Positions 7,770 through 16,679 of a DNA stretch of 64,000 nucleotides are shown in pieces. The stretch spans positions 806,001 to 870,000 of the forward strand of contig JAEZSO010000002.1 in the NCBI GenBank assembly GCA_023421795.1, in the 5' to 3' direction. The position numbers and the translations under genes are program-made. The number at the start of each line of letters is the position of its first letter. Within the stretch, counting starts at the first letter, position 1. The notes under the pieces were generated by a model that was given only the letters and a program-made list of their open reading frames with translations, searched no databases and was not told where the DNA came from. The DNA is from Cyanobacteria bacterium OH_PDB_230 (GTDB lineage Bacteria > Cyanobacteriota > Vampirovibrionia > Gastranaerophilales > Gastranaerophilaceae).

Positions 7770-9656
7770 ATGGTTAAGATCAATAGTTTTATAAAAAAAT
7801 ACAAAAACGAAGTTCTGTATGGAATTTCGTTATTTTTTCTTTTTATTCTGGTTGTTGTTATTTTTAACAGCCCGAATATAAAAAGACTTCTGGTGGATAT
7901 GGAAGCCAAGACATTTGATTTGCGTCAAATAGCAACAGCAGACTCAAGAAAAGTATCCAAAGATATTGTTATTGCCGCTATAGATGATGATAGCTATGAA
8001 TATTTGATTGATAAGTATGGTGAATGGCCTATCCCCAGAGAGGTATATGCAAGTTTTATAGATTATTTGGAGCCACAAAAGCCTTGTTCTATTGCGTTTG
8101 ATTTATTGTTTGTAAAATCGCTGAAAAGCAGACCCTATAGCGATGCTAAACTAATAGATGCAATCGCAAGAAACAAAAATGTTTTTGTTGGGATGAACTT
8201 TGATAATCGTCCTTTTGACCTAAGGCTTCCTGTTATTTTGCCGGATGACATAAAAACTAATATTAAAATCGATTCTAAATCTATGGACTTTATGTTGTTT
8301 CCAAATTGCAGAAGTATTTTAACAGGAATAATAAATGCGACGCCAAATATTGGCCATATAAACACTCCACGCTCACAAGATGCTATTAGTAGGACAGCTC
8401 CTCTTTTTGTTGCATATCCTCACTATAGCGCAGAAGCTTTAGAAAGAGGAGATACCAGTTATTTAAAAGTTGATTATTATACTTATCTTGCGTTGAAAGT
8501 TGCCATAAAATATCTAAACGATAAACAAAATACGAATACGAATCAGTTAGTTATCGATAAAAACAACAATTTGATAATTGGTTCCAGAAAAATCCCTATG
8601 TTGAATACCGGGGAAGCTATTTTAAACTGGTATGGCGAAACAGGGCAAAAATCTCATAAGACATTCACTTATGTTCCTTTCTGGAAAATTATCGAAAGTA
8701 TTGAGCTGGAAAAACAAAATAAGCCGGGCTTGTTGCCAAAAGATTATTTCAAGAACAAGATAGTATATGTCGGAACAAGTGTTGTTTCTTTGTCTGATAT
8801 AAAAACCGTGCCAACCGAGAAATATATGCCGGGAGTTGAGCTTCACACAACTCTTTTGAACAATATTATTGATAACAATGTAATTAAAAAAGTAGATACC
8901 AAAATAAATCTCTTAATTACGGCGGTATTTGTTTCTATCATTGCGTTAATTGTATTCTTAATTTCTTCAACCGTAATTGCATCGGCTAGTTCTGTGTTCG
9001 CTGTTATTGCTTATTTCTTTATTTCTACATATATAATGCAGTTTTTCAATCTCTGGATATGGACAGTAATACCAGTTATTGGCGCTGTAATGACCTTTAT
9101 AGCTATATATTTGATGAAGTACATTATAAAATCAAGGGATTTAGAATATACCTATAAACTTGCAACAACGGATGGACTCACGGAACTCTACAACCACAGG
9201 TATTTCCAGGAGCAAATGCTTTATAATATAGATTATTCAAAAAGATACGAGAGTAATTTTTCTCTTATTCTTATAGATATTGATTTCTTCAAGAAATTTA
9301 ATGACAAATTCGGACATCAAGCCGGTGATGCTGTCCTAAAACAGGTCGCACAGACTCTTAAAAAGTGTGTGAGAAGCTCAGACCTTGTTTGTAGGTATGG
9401 TGGCGAAGAAATGGCGATAATTTTGAGAGACACAAACAAAGAAGAAGCCAGAATAGCTGCTCAAAAGATTTGTGATACAGTAGCCCAAAAACCATATAAA
9501 TTAGGGCCGGATCTTGAAAGCAGTGTAACTATAAGTTTAGGTGTGGCGACGTTCCCTGTCGATGGAGAAACTCCTGCTTCGTTGATTGAACATGCTGACA
9601 AAGGATTATACGCAGCTAAGGAAAACGGCCGAAACCAAGTAGGAAAAGTTGATTAA
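7770..9656 (+). CDS. CHASE2-GGDEF diguanylate cyclase
   Basis: 628 aa. Membrane segment about residues 13-32, an extracytoplasmic CHASE2 sensor about 45-370 (IVIAAIDDDSYEYL; KIVYVGTSVVSLSD), three membrane helices about 375-455, then a GGDEF domain about 465-628. The active site reads RYGGEE (GG at ~544-545), with the metal-binding DIDFFKKFNDKFGH upstream, so it should make cyclic di-GMP. An inhibitory I-site RSSD sits exactly five residues before GGEE, predicting product feedback. The RBS AGGGA supports the start. No c-di-GMP receptor or phosphodiesterase is nearby; the sensed signal is unknown. Confidence 0.92.
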   Translation: MVKINSFIKKYKNEVLYGISLFFLFILVVVIFNSPNIKRLLVDMEAKTFDLRQIATADSRKVSKDIVIAAIDDDSYEYLIDKYGEWPIPREVYASFIDYLEPQKPCSIAFDLLFVKSLKSRPYSDAKLIDAIARNKNVFVGMNFDNRPFDLRLPVILPDDIKTNIKIDSKSMDFMLFPNCRSILTGIINATPNIGHINTPRSQDAISRTAPLFVAYPHYSAEALERGDTSYLKVDYYTYLALKVAIKYLNDKQNTNTNQLVIDKNNNLIIGSRKIPMLNTGEAILNWYGETGQKSHKTFTYVPFWKIIESIELEKQNKPGLLPKDYFKNKIVYVGTSVVSLSDIKTVPTEKYMPGVELHTTLLNNIIDNNVIKKVDTKINLLITAVFVSIIALIVFLISSTVIASASSVFAVIAYFFISTYIMQFFNLWIWTVIPVIGAVMTFIAIYLMKYIIKSRDLEYTYKLATTDGLTELYNHRYFQEQMLYNIDYSKRYESNFSLILIDIDFFKKFNDKFGHQAGDAVLKQVAQTLKKCVRSSDLVCRYGGEEMAIILRDTNKEEARIAAQKICDTVAQKPYKLGPDLESSVTISLGVATFPVDGETPASLIEHADKGLYAAKENGRNQVGKVD

Positions 9657-9661
9657 AAAAG

Positions 9662-9688
9662 TCCCTCTTAATAGAGGGATTTTTTTTT
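9662..9688. terminator. Bidirectional intrinsic terminator
   Basis: A 7-bp stem TCCCTCT/AGAGGGA (9662-9668, 9673-9679) is followed by nine T's on the plus strand and preceded by an A-run that serves the minus strand. It separates the convergent cyclase and permease genes. Confidence 0.85.
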
Positions 9689-10988
9689 ATGTATATGGAT
9701 AAACTACAAAAAATCCTACAGAGAACAATCCCAGTACCCACATAGCCAGGTTGGTTTCTTTTTTTCTTCCCGTTAAGACTTTTAAAATCGGGTAAAGAAT
9801 AAACCCTGCGGCCATACCGATTCCTATGTTGTATGAATACACCATGGTTGTTATGGCGAATAATGCAGGAACATATTCTGTCATATCTTCAAAATTGATT
9901 TTGCTTACTATAGAAACCATGAGCATCCCTACTATAATTAAAGCCGGCCCATACGCAAAAGGAGGAACCATTCCAAATAATGGAGCGAAAAATAATCCCA
10001 ATAAGAATAAAAATCCTGCAACAACTGCTGTCAAGCCTGATTTTCCGCCGCTCTCGATGCCTGTTACGGATTCAAGATATACCCCGGAAGTTATCGTCCC
10101 TACTGAAGCTGCAAACATTGTTGTAACTGAATCACAAAGCATAGGTTTTTCGATTTCTGGCAGGCATCCTTTTTCATCTAGTAACCCGGCTTTGTAACAT
10201 ACACCAAGCATACACCCCATAGTGTCCACATAAACAAGTAAAAAGATTATGAAGAATATTGGCAAGAATTCCAAAGAAAAAGCACCTGCTATATCCAGCT
10301 CTCCTACTAAAGGCATTATGCTTGGGGGCATAGAAATTATTTTCTCAGGAACGGAAATATCTCCTAAGATTAGTCCTAGCACGGTTGATGACAGTATCCC
10401 TATTAGAATAGCGCCTTTTACTTTTCTTTGCATAAGCGTCACTATTACTACGAAAGTGAATATGGCAAGAAGTATGGTATGGTTATGAAAGTCTCCTATT
10501 TGAATAGGTATAGCGTTTTGGGTGAATTTCACTATTCCTGTCTCTAAAGAACCTACAAGTATTAAAAATAAACCCAAGCCTACTGTAAAAGCTAATTTCA
10601 TTGTTTCTGACATCGAATTTACCAGCCACGGCCTAATTTTTAAAAGTGTAAGAATGAAAAATACCAGTCCGCTTATAAAAATTGCACCAAGTGCTGTCTG
10701 CCACTTGAATCCAAGAGCAAGGACAACGGTGTAGGAAATAAAAGCAACTTCACCGATATAAGGAGCAACTGCGAATGGTCTTTTTGCATATAAACCCATC
10801 AGCATACAACCTAAAAAAGCTGCGAAAATAGTAGCTGCAATACTTGCTTCAAAAGGGAATCCCGCTGTGGCAAGTATTTTAGGATTTACTATCAGCACGT
10901 AGGACATTGTTATAAAGGTTGTTATCCCTGCTAGTATTTCTGTTTTGACGTTTGTCCCTAATTCTTTTAGGTTAAAAAATTTTTCCAT
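9687..10988 (-). CDS. NCS2-family purine (adenine/guanine/hypoxanthine) permease, AzgA/PbuG type
   Basis: 433 aa, polytopic (about 12-14 hydrophobic helices). The N-terminus VKTEILAGITTFITMSYV is the family signature, followed by NPKILATAGFPFEA and later ESVTGIESGGKSGLTAV. It should import purine bases by proton symport across the inner membrane. It is the last gene of a three-gene reverse-strand operon, 24 bases after the solute-binding protein gene with an AAAGGA RBS. Exact purine specificity cannot be read from sequence. Confidence 0.9.
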   Translation of the reverse strand: MEKFFNLKELGTNVKTEILAGITTFITMSYVLIVNPKILATAGFPFEASIAATIFAAFLGCMLMGLYAKRPFAVAPYIGEVAFISYTVVLALGFKWQTALGAIFISGLVFFILTLLKIRPWLVNSMSETMKLAFTVGLGLFLILVGSLETGIVKFTQNAIPIQIGDFHNHTILLAIFTFVVIVTLMQRKVKGAILIGILSSTVLGLILGDISVPEKIISMPPSIMPLVGELDIAGAFSLEFLPIFFIIFLLVYVDTMGCMLGVCYKAGLLDEKGCLPEIEKPMLCDSVTTMFAASVGTITSGVYLESVTGIESGGKSGLTAVVAGFLFLLGLFFAPLFGMVPPFAYGPALIIVGMLMVSIVSKINFEDMTEYVPALFAITTMVYSYNIGIGMAAGFILYPILKVLTGRKKETNLAMWVLGLFSVGFFVVYPYT

Positions 10989-11012
10989 CTTTTCTTATTC
11001 CTTTAAAAACAT

Positions 11013-12239
11013 TTATAGTAGTTCGTTTAATTTTTTTATGAGCTTGGGAGTGATAACTTCATCGGCTTTTTTATCTCCATTGAATAAAGGTTCCAAAGCT
11101 TCATCTAATATATCATTAATTTGCTGGTAATGTTCGTTTGTGGGTGTCGGCTTAGCATTTTTTATCATATCAATAAATATTTTAGAATTTTTTGGCTTTT
11201 GATTTTTTGATAAAAAAGTCTCTGATGATGCGACATCATATCTTGCGGGAATTATGAGGCCGCTTTTGGTGAATTCTTCTATCGATCTTTTTGAAGATAA
11301 GAATTTTATGAGTTTAAAAGCGCCTTCCTTGTTCTTAGAGCTTTTAGAAACTGCCCAGCCAGAAGAATCGATAAGAACCTTGTTTGTTTCGCTTGCAGGG
11401 AAATTAATCACATCCCAGTTAAAAGGGATTGCTTCTCTGAATTTGGGAACCATCCATCTGCCCCCAAGGTACATTCCCAGCTTGCCGTTGATGAACATTT
11501 GGGCGCTTGTCATACTTGCAACCTGAGCTTTTGATGGGGCTAGTTTGTATTTGTTTATAATGTCAGAGTAAAATTGAAGAGCCTCTATGCTTTTAGGTGA
11601 ATTCAAAATTATTTGTTTTGAGTCGTCTGAAAGAATTCCTCCGCCGTTAGATTCCAAATAATATAGCCAATACAAGGATTTTTCTTCAAAGTTTATCGCA
11701 AAACAATCTCTGCCGTTTATTTTTTGTGCTGTTTTTAATAAATCATTTAATGTCCAATCGCTTTTTGGGTATGAAGCACCTTTTTTGTCAAAAATGTCTT
11801 TGTTATAGTAAATCACAAGGTTTGACAAGTCTCTTGGGATAGCGTAAATGTTGTTTTTATCGCTGAAACATTGTATTGAATTGTCGAGATAGGTACCTTT
11901 TTCTATTTCCTCGGAAAAATAAGGACCTACATCTTCCAGCAAACCTGCTTTTATATATATCGGCGCGTAAATATTGTTTATAAAAATGACATCAGGTGCC
12001 AGATTTGATGCAAATAAAAGGTGTAATTTTTGAAAATAATTTTGAGGTATATGCAAAAGTTCAACTTTTATATCAGGGTTTTCTTTTTCAAATTCGATTA
12101 TTAATTTTTTTAAAACGGTTATCTCGCTCTGAGAGCCCCAGCTTGAGAATTTTATTGTATTGTTTTCTTTCGGATTTTTGGAGCATCCGCTGATAAAAAA
12201 CATCATTAGAATTAGAGCAGAAATTAGAAGTTTTTTCAT
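11013..12239 (-). CDS. Extracellular solute-binding lipoprotein (family 1, sugar-type)
   Basis: 408 aa. Lipoprotein signal with lipobox FISGC (Cys19), then a periplasmic-binding fold: IKFSSWGSQSEI at the start, PDVIFINNIYAPIY near 85, and GKLGMYLGGRWMVPKF in the second lobe. It should capture a sugar or related solute for an ABC importer. No permease or ATPase gene lies beside it; its downstream neighbour is instead a secondary purine permease. It follows the previous gene by 2 bases, so it is clearly in the same operon. Substrate unknown. Confidence 0.85.
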   Translation of the reverse strand: MKKLLISALILMMFFISGCSKNPKENNTIKFSSWGSQSEITVLKKLIIEFEKENPDIKVELLHIPQNYFQKLHLLFASNLAPDVIFINNIYAPIYIKAGLLEDVGPYFSEEIEKGTYLDNSIQCFSDKNNIYAIPRDLSNLVIYYNKDIFDKKGASYPKSDWTLNDLLKTAQKINGRDCFAINFEEKSLYWLYYLESNGGGILSDDSKQIILNSPKSIEALQFYSDIINKYKLAPSKAQVASMTSAQMFINGKLGMYLGGRWMVPKFREAIPFNWDVINFPASETNKVLIDSSGWAVSKSSKNKEGAFKLIKFLSSKRSIEEFTKSGLIIPARYDVASSETFLSKNQKPKNSKIFIDMIKNAKPTPTNEHYQQINDILDEALEPLFNGDKKADEVITPKLIKKLNELL

Positions 12240-12241
12240 AG

Positions 12242-13597
12242 TTAAAACTCGATTAATACTTTCATATTAGTTTTAGATACCTGAATAAGTGCCTTGTAAC
12301 TGTCGACTCTTACCAGGTAATTGCAGTATGTTTCTTGTCTTTCGTGCAGTCTTGTTTGCAAGTTAGGCTTAAATATCTTATTGAATTTATTTATTACAAA
12401 ATAATTATCCCCTATGTATCCTACCAGAGCGATTTCGCCGTCATATTGTATCAGATAGAATCCTTTGTTGTTGTCTATTTTTGCTTCTGACAAAAGCTTC
12501 GGAGCATAAGTCGTCTCAATATCTTCAGGTGCTTCTATGATTTCATAGTCAAAATTCTCATCAAGATAGTCCTCTTCTTCTGTCAATGTAGGAATATTAG
12601 AATAGGCTTCTTGAATATTTTCCTGAGATTTAGTGGCAACGTTTTTCTGTTCAGCCGTCAGGGACATTGATTCCACTTGTTGCTGAAAAGCGCTTTTTGT
12701 AGTTGGTTCAGGATAAATATTTTCTAAATAATCCTCAGTTGGGTTTTCTTCATTTGAGCCGTCTAGTCTTTTGCGATAATTTTGTTTTAGCTCTTCTCTT
12801 TCTACTGTTCTTGCTGTTTTAATTTTGTATTTTTTATAAAAATATCTTGTTAATAAAAGCATTATTAGCAGGAATAATGATATGTTCATCATAATCGAGA
12901 GGTAGTCTTTGTTTATTGGCGGTTTGTCCTCTGGCTGGATCTTTTCAGCTAAAGATTCATCTACAGAAGTGAGCCCCCTCATTATTTCTAAATCTTCTTT
13001 TGATTGGTTTGTTTCAGAAGCGCTGTTAGTCTCTTGATAAGTTGGTTGTGCAGGTTCTTCAGGTAAATTTTGAGGCACTGCTTCAGGTTGAGTTTTTGCG
13101 ACGGGTTCTTTTTTTTCTACCGGAAGTGTGGGTACTTTTGTTTTTGCAGTTTGCGTTTTTACAGCGCTTTTCGGGACATTTTGGATATCTTTTGCCTTTG
13201 ACGCTGTAACATCTGTTGAAACGTTAAGTTTTGCATTGTTTTTGACAGATGCTGTGACTTTTACATAGCCGTTATTGATGGTTTGATCAATATATGGATA
13301 TTCGTTAACAGTCAGTTTTATCGAATCATTTCCGTCTTTATAGACAATCTTTATGTTTTTTGAAGACAATTTCGTTTCAGGCAGTATTATAGAATAAGTT
13401 GTTGGCCCTTTTTTCTGAAGCGACAGAGGTTCAGTATATTCTTTGTTAAATAAAAAATTCACAGAATAATTATTCCCTGATGTTTTTTTGATGTAAATTT
13501 CATCCAGAGAATTTTTAAAATTGGAATCTATAGCCACTGCTTTTAATGAAAATACAACTATAGCCAATACTAACATTGTGAGTTTATTTTTTAGCAT
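12242..13597 (-). CDS. Membrane-anchored hypothetical protein with AMIN-like N-terminus
   Basis: 451 aa. Signal peptide (MLKNKLTMLVLAIVVFSLKA), a beta-rich periplasmic region about 25-140 that resembles AMIN-type envelope domains (inference), a Pro/Glu/Gln/Thr-rich linker about 145-225, one membrane helix (ISLFLLIMLLLTRYFYKKY, around 235-255), then a charged cytoplasmic part ending in a compact domain (KGFYLIQYDGEIALVGYIGD). It is first in the operon with the binding protein and purine permease. No family is recognised with confidence. It may link envelope and cytoplasm. Confidence 0.7.
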   Translation of the reverse strand: MLKNKLTMLVLAIVVFSLKAVAIDSNFKNSLDEIYIKKTSGNNYSVNFLFNKEYTEPLSLQKKGPTTYSIILPETKLSSKNIKIVYKDGNDSIKLTVNEYPYIDQTINNGYVKVTASVKNNAKLNVSTDVTASKAKDIQNVPKSAVKTQTAKTKVPTLPVEKKEPVAKTQPEAVPQNLPEEPAQPTYQETNSASETNQSKEDLEIMRGLTSVDESLAEKIQPEDKPPINKDYLSIMMNISLFLLIMLLLTRYFYKKYKIKTARTVEREELKQNYRKRLDGSNEENPTEDYLENIYPEPTTKSAFQQQVESMSLTAEQKNVATKSQENIQEAYSNIPTLTEEEDYLDENFDYEIIEAPEDIETTYAPKLLSEAKIDNNKGFYLIQYDGEIALVGYIGDNYFVINKFNKIFKPNLQTRLHERQETYCNYLVRVDSYKALIQVSKTNMKVLIEF

Positions 13598-13704
13598 ATA
13601 TAAATGAACTTTTTATTAATATACTCAACTAATATTTTATTTTATCATCTAAATAATTACATGAATGAAAAACGCCTACAAGCTATATTTTTATTAAGAT
13701 ATTA

Positions 13705-13864
13705 TTTAAAAATTTTTATGTTTGTAATAAGATAAGTTGGTAATTTGAAGAAGTCCGATAGGCAAATAGGCCGAAACTCTTTAAGCGAGGGCTTGTAAGC
13801 TTAGTCTCTGTAGAGATGGGAGAACTGCAAATTACATGTTTACAAGAAAATAAGGAGAAGAAAG
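13705..13864 (+). promoter_or_regulatory. Structured leader of rpsB-tsf
   Basis: A likely promoter (TTTAAA 13705-13710, 17 bases, TAAGAT 13728-13733) opens a ~125-base untranslated leader. CTTGTAA (13792-13798) pairs perfectly with TTACAAG (13840-13846) just before the RBS AAGGAG (13852-13857); inside is the hairpin TCTC/GAGA (13805-13816). Ribosomal protein S2 leaders that autoregulate are known in other bacteria; this one matches none I can name. Confidence 0.5.
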
Positions 13865-14710
13865 ATGCCAGTAGCATCAATGATCGAATTGCTAGACGCA
13901 GGTGTACACTTTGGACACCAAACACAACGTTGGAACCCAAAAATGAAACCATATATCTATGGTGCAAGAAACGGAATTTACGTTGTAGATTTAAGAAAAA
14001 CAACTCAAAAATTAGATGAAGCTTATGCTATTGTAAGAGAATATGCAGCAAAAGGCAGAAATATAGTATTTGTGGGAACTAAAAAACAAGCCTCTGAAGT
14101 AGTTGCAGAAGAAGCTAAAAGAGCCGGTGCATACTACATTAACAGAAGATGGCTAGGCGGAATGCTTACTAACTTTGAAACTATTAGAGGAAGAGTCAAT
14201 AAACTTAGAGAGCTTGAAGAGTTCGTTGAATCAGGTCATATTGACAAGTTACCTAAAAAAGAAGTTTCTCAAATAATGAGAAAACTTTCAAAATTAAGCA
14301 AAACATTAGGCGGTATCAAAGAAATGAGAGGTATGCCTGATTTAATATTCGTGGTTGACCAGAAAAAAGAAGCTATTGCTATTGCAGAAGCCAATAAATT
14401 GAATCTTCCCGTTGTATGTTTAGCTGATACAAACGCTAATCCTGATGGAATCGATTACATCATTCCTGGTAACGACGATGCTATAAGAGCTATCAGACTT
14501 ATCGCTTCTAAACTTGCTGACGCTATTTTAGAAGGTAAGCAACTTAGAGAAAATAAAGCAACTCAAACAACAAAAATCGAAGCAATAAAAGCAGAAGATG
14601 CCGGTGTTGCTGAAGTTGCTGAAGTCGAAGAATCTGCAGAAGTTGATGAAGTTCAAGAAGAAGATGAAAAATATTCTGATCTTAAATCTAAATTCGAGAC
14701 AGAAGACTAA
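13865..14710 (+). CDS. rpsB: 30S ribosomal protein S2
   Basis: 281 aa. Signature regions MIELLDAGVHFGHQTQRWNP (residues ~6-25) and PDLIFVVDQKKEAIAIAEA (~158) are intact, with NRRWLGGMLTNFETI near 97. A ~50-residue acidic C-terminal tail (runs of E, V, A, D from about 232) extends beyond the core. S2 binds the 30S head late in assembly. It is followed after 29 bases by tsf, the conserved pairing. Strong AAGGAG RBS. Confidence 0.98.
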   Translation: MPVASMIELLDAGVHFGHQTQRWNPKMKPYIYGARNGIYVVDLRKTTQKLDEAYAIVREYAAKGRNIVFVGTKKQASEVVAEEAKRAGAYYINRRWLGGMLTNFETIRGRVNKLRELEEFVESGHIDKLPKKEVSQIMRKLSKLSKTLGGIKEMRGMPDLIFVVDQKKEAIAIAEANKLNLPVVCLADTNANPDGIDYIIPGNDDAIRAIRLIASKLADAILEGKQLRENKATQTTKIEAIKAEDAGVAEVAEVEESAEVDEVQEEDEKYSDLKSKFETED

Positions 14711-14739
14711 TCAACGAATATACGAAAGGATGACTTAAA

Positions 14740-15600
14740 ATGAATATAAGCGCTTCACAAGTAAAAGAACTTAGAGAAAAAACAGGTGCAGGCATTATGG
14801 ATGCCAAAAATGCTCTTATCGAAGCTGAAGGTGATATGGAAAAAGCGTCTGAGCTTCTTAGACAAAAAGGTATGGCATCTGCTGACAAGAAAATGTCTAG
14901 AATTGCAGCTGAAGGTTTAGTTGTTTCATACATCGAAAACGGTGTTGGAACTGTTCTTGAAGTTAATTGCGAAACTGACTTTGTTGCTAAAAATGCTGAT
15001 TTTAAAGAATTAGTTGAAAATATTGCAAAGCAAATCGTTGCAAAAAAACCTCAAACAGTTGAAGAATTAAATGCTTCAGTATGTGACTGTTGTTCAAAAA
15101 CAGTTGAAGATATAATTAAAGAAAAAATTGCTACAATCGGTGAAAAAATCACAATCAGAAGATTCCAAATTCTTGAAGGCAATTTAGCTACTTATATCCA
15201 CAACAATAAAATCGGTGTTTTATTGAATACCAGCGAAGCTGATGAAGCTTTAGCAAAAGACATTTGTCTACATATTGCAAGTTCAGCTCCTGAATTCGTT
15301 TCAAGAAAAGAAATTCCTCAATCAGTTATCGATGAAGAAACTAGAATTGAAATGGGTAAAGAAGACTTAGCTAGCAAACCTGAACAAATCAGAGCGAAAA
15401 TCGTAGAAGGACGTGTTAACAAATTGATGTCTCAAAAATGTCTAGTTGAACAACCATTTGTTAAAAATCCTGACCAAACAATCGAAGATTTAATTAAAGG
15501 TAAATTTGAAATAAAAGAATTTGTTCGTTGGACTTTAGGTGAAGGTCTTGAAAAAAGACAAGAAAACTTTGCTGAAGAAGTTATGAAACAAATGCAATAG
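14740..15600 (+). CDS. tsf: Elongation factor Ts
   Basis: 286 aa. The N-terminal UBA-like domain carries the signature VKELREKTGAGIMDAKNAL and the EF-Tu-binding TDFVAKNADF lies near residues 80-90. The core then extends to the C-terminal dimer region. It exchanges GDP for GTP on EF-Tu. Codon choice is strongly biased to A/T-ending codons, as expected for a highly expressed gene. The tight gap after rpsB and AAAGGATG RBS indicate one operon, ended by a hairpin terminator. Confidence 0.98.
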   Translation: MNISASQVKELREKTGAGIMDAKNALIEAEGDMEKASELLRQKGMASADKKMSRIAAEGLVVSYIENGVGTVLEVNCETDFVAKNADFKELVENIAKQIVAKKPQTVEELNASVCDCCSKTVEDIIKEKIATIGEKITIRRFQILEGNLATYIHNNKIGVLLNTSEADEALAKDICLHIASSAPEFVSRKEIPQSVIDEETRIEMGKEDLASKPEQIRAKIVEGRVNKLMSQKCLVEQPFVKNPDQTIEDLIKGKFEIKEFVRWTLGEGLEKRQENFAEEVMKQMQ

Positions 15601-15621
15601 TTTCAATAAATACAAACTTTC

Positions 15622-15656
15622 AAATCGGATCCAATCATTGGGTCCGATTTGTTTTA
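15622..15656 (+). terminator. Terminator of rpsB-tsf
   Basis: A 13-bp stem (15622-15634 with 15638-15650, one wobble pair) followed by GTTTTAT, 21 bases after the tsf stop. Confidence 0.85.
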
Positions 15657-15665
15657 TGATATAAT
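15638..15665 (+). promoter_or_regulatory. Leaderless-type promoter of the histidine kinase gene
   Basis: TATAAT at 15660-15665 is exactly six bases before the ATG at 15672. A possible -35 TTGGGT (15638-15643, 16-base spacer) lies within the 3' arm of the tsf terminator. No Shine-Dalgarno is present. Confidence 0.55.
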
Positions 15666-15671
15666 TTGCCT

Positions 15672-16679
15672 ATGAATATGATTCTATTATTGTTAAATAT
15701 AATAATTGTTATTTTAGTCTTTATAATAATTGTTGTTTATTCCAAGCTTAAACGGTTTAAAAGCTATTATCGGAATCTCAAAAGAGACATAAACAAGCTT
15801 GTAAATATTGTTCAAAAAGTCAGATACGGTCAGCTTTATTTAAGGGCTGAACAAATGCAGGACAAGGAACTTGAAGAATCTTTAAATCGACTTATCGAAA
15901 CTGTGGAAGACAGAGAAAATATGATTAAAGAATATCAAGCAAGCCTTTTTGAAAAAAATCAGTCACTAGAAAAGTATATTGAAAGTGAAAAAGAGTCAAA
16001 GAAATTTAAAGAAGACTTTGTTGCTACTTTGACCCATGATTTAAAAGTACCTGTGATAGCGGAGCTTAATGCTTTGGATTATTTGCTTTCAGGCAGGTTC
16101 GGTGAATTAAATGAAAAACAGCTGGAAGCGTTAAAGCTGATGAAAAGCTCTAACGAAGAACTAATGGAGCTTTCGGAAGTCCTATTGGAAACATATAAAT
16201 TAGAGCATTCTTCTTTAGTTTTGAACAAAAGTCTTGTAGAAATAAACGAATACCTTTCTTATATTGTTGAAGAAATGAAAATTATAGCTTCAAATAACAA
16301 CAGAGAATTGATTTTTAAACCGCTAGAGGCCAGTATGGATATTAGCTTGGACAAGCTTCAGATAAAAAGAGTTTTGAAAAATGTTATTTTCAACGCAATT
16401 TCTTTTAGCACTTTTGATACTCAAATAACAGTTACTCTTTCTCTACAGGATAATTTTTTAAAAATAGATATCAAAAATTATGGAACAGGCATCTCTCAAG
16501 ACGAATTAGAGCTTGTGTTCAAAAAATATTATACAAGTGTCAAAAAGTTCAGAAAGTTGGGGACAGGTTTGGGGCTTTACCTCGCAAATCAAATTGTCCA
16601 AGCTCATAATGGAACAATAACAGCGGATAGCATAGAAGATGATACTACCACTTTTACAATAAAGCTGCCTGTTTCTTAG
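15672..16679 (+). CDS. Membrane sensor histidine kinase, orphan
   Basis: 335 aa from ATG at 15672; a TTG two codons earlier touches the -10 box and is rejected. One N-terminal membrane helix (~3-25), a coiled coil (~30-115), the H-box THDLKVP with phospho-acceptor His122, the N-box NVIFNAISFS, and the G2 box GTGLGLYLANQIVQAHNG. In the G1 box (KNYGTGIS) the usual Asp is Asn, a variation also seen in other active kinases. There is almost no periplasmic domain, so the signal is probably intramembrane or cytoplasmic. No response regulator gene is adjacent. Confidence 0.88.
   Translation: MNMILLLLNIIIVILVFIIIVVYSKLKRFKSYYRNLKRDINKLVNIVQKVRYGQLYLRAEQMQDKELEESLNRLIETVEDRENMIKEYQASLFEKNQSLEKYIESEKESKKFKEDFVATLTHDLKVPVIAELNALDYLLSGRFGELNEKQLEALKLMKSSNEELMELSEVLLETYKLEHSSLVLNKSLVEINEYLSYIVEEMKIIASNNNRELIFKPLEASMDISLDKLQIKRVLKNVIFNAISFSTFDTQITVTLSLQDNFLKIDIKNYGTGISQDELELVFKKYYTSVKKFRKLGTGLGLYLANQIVQAHNGTITADSIEDDTTTFTIKLPVS

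Noticed and set aside
13735..13864. Possible known riboswitch (c-di-GMP-I, cobalamin, SAM) in the rpsB leader because of GGCAAA and GAAA segments
   Set aside because: The conserved cores and pairings of those classes could not be laid onto the sequence.
15666..15671. TTG start for the histidine kinase
   Set aside because: It directly follows the -10 box and would be untranscribed or at most the very 5' edge; the ATG at 15672 fits better.
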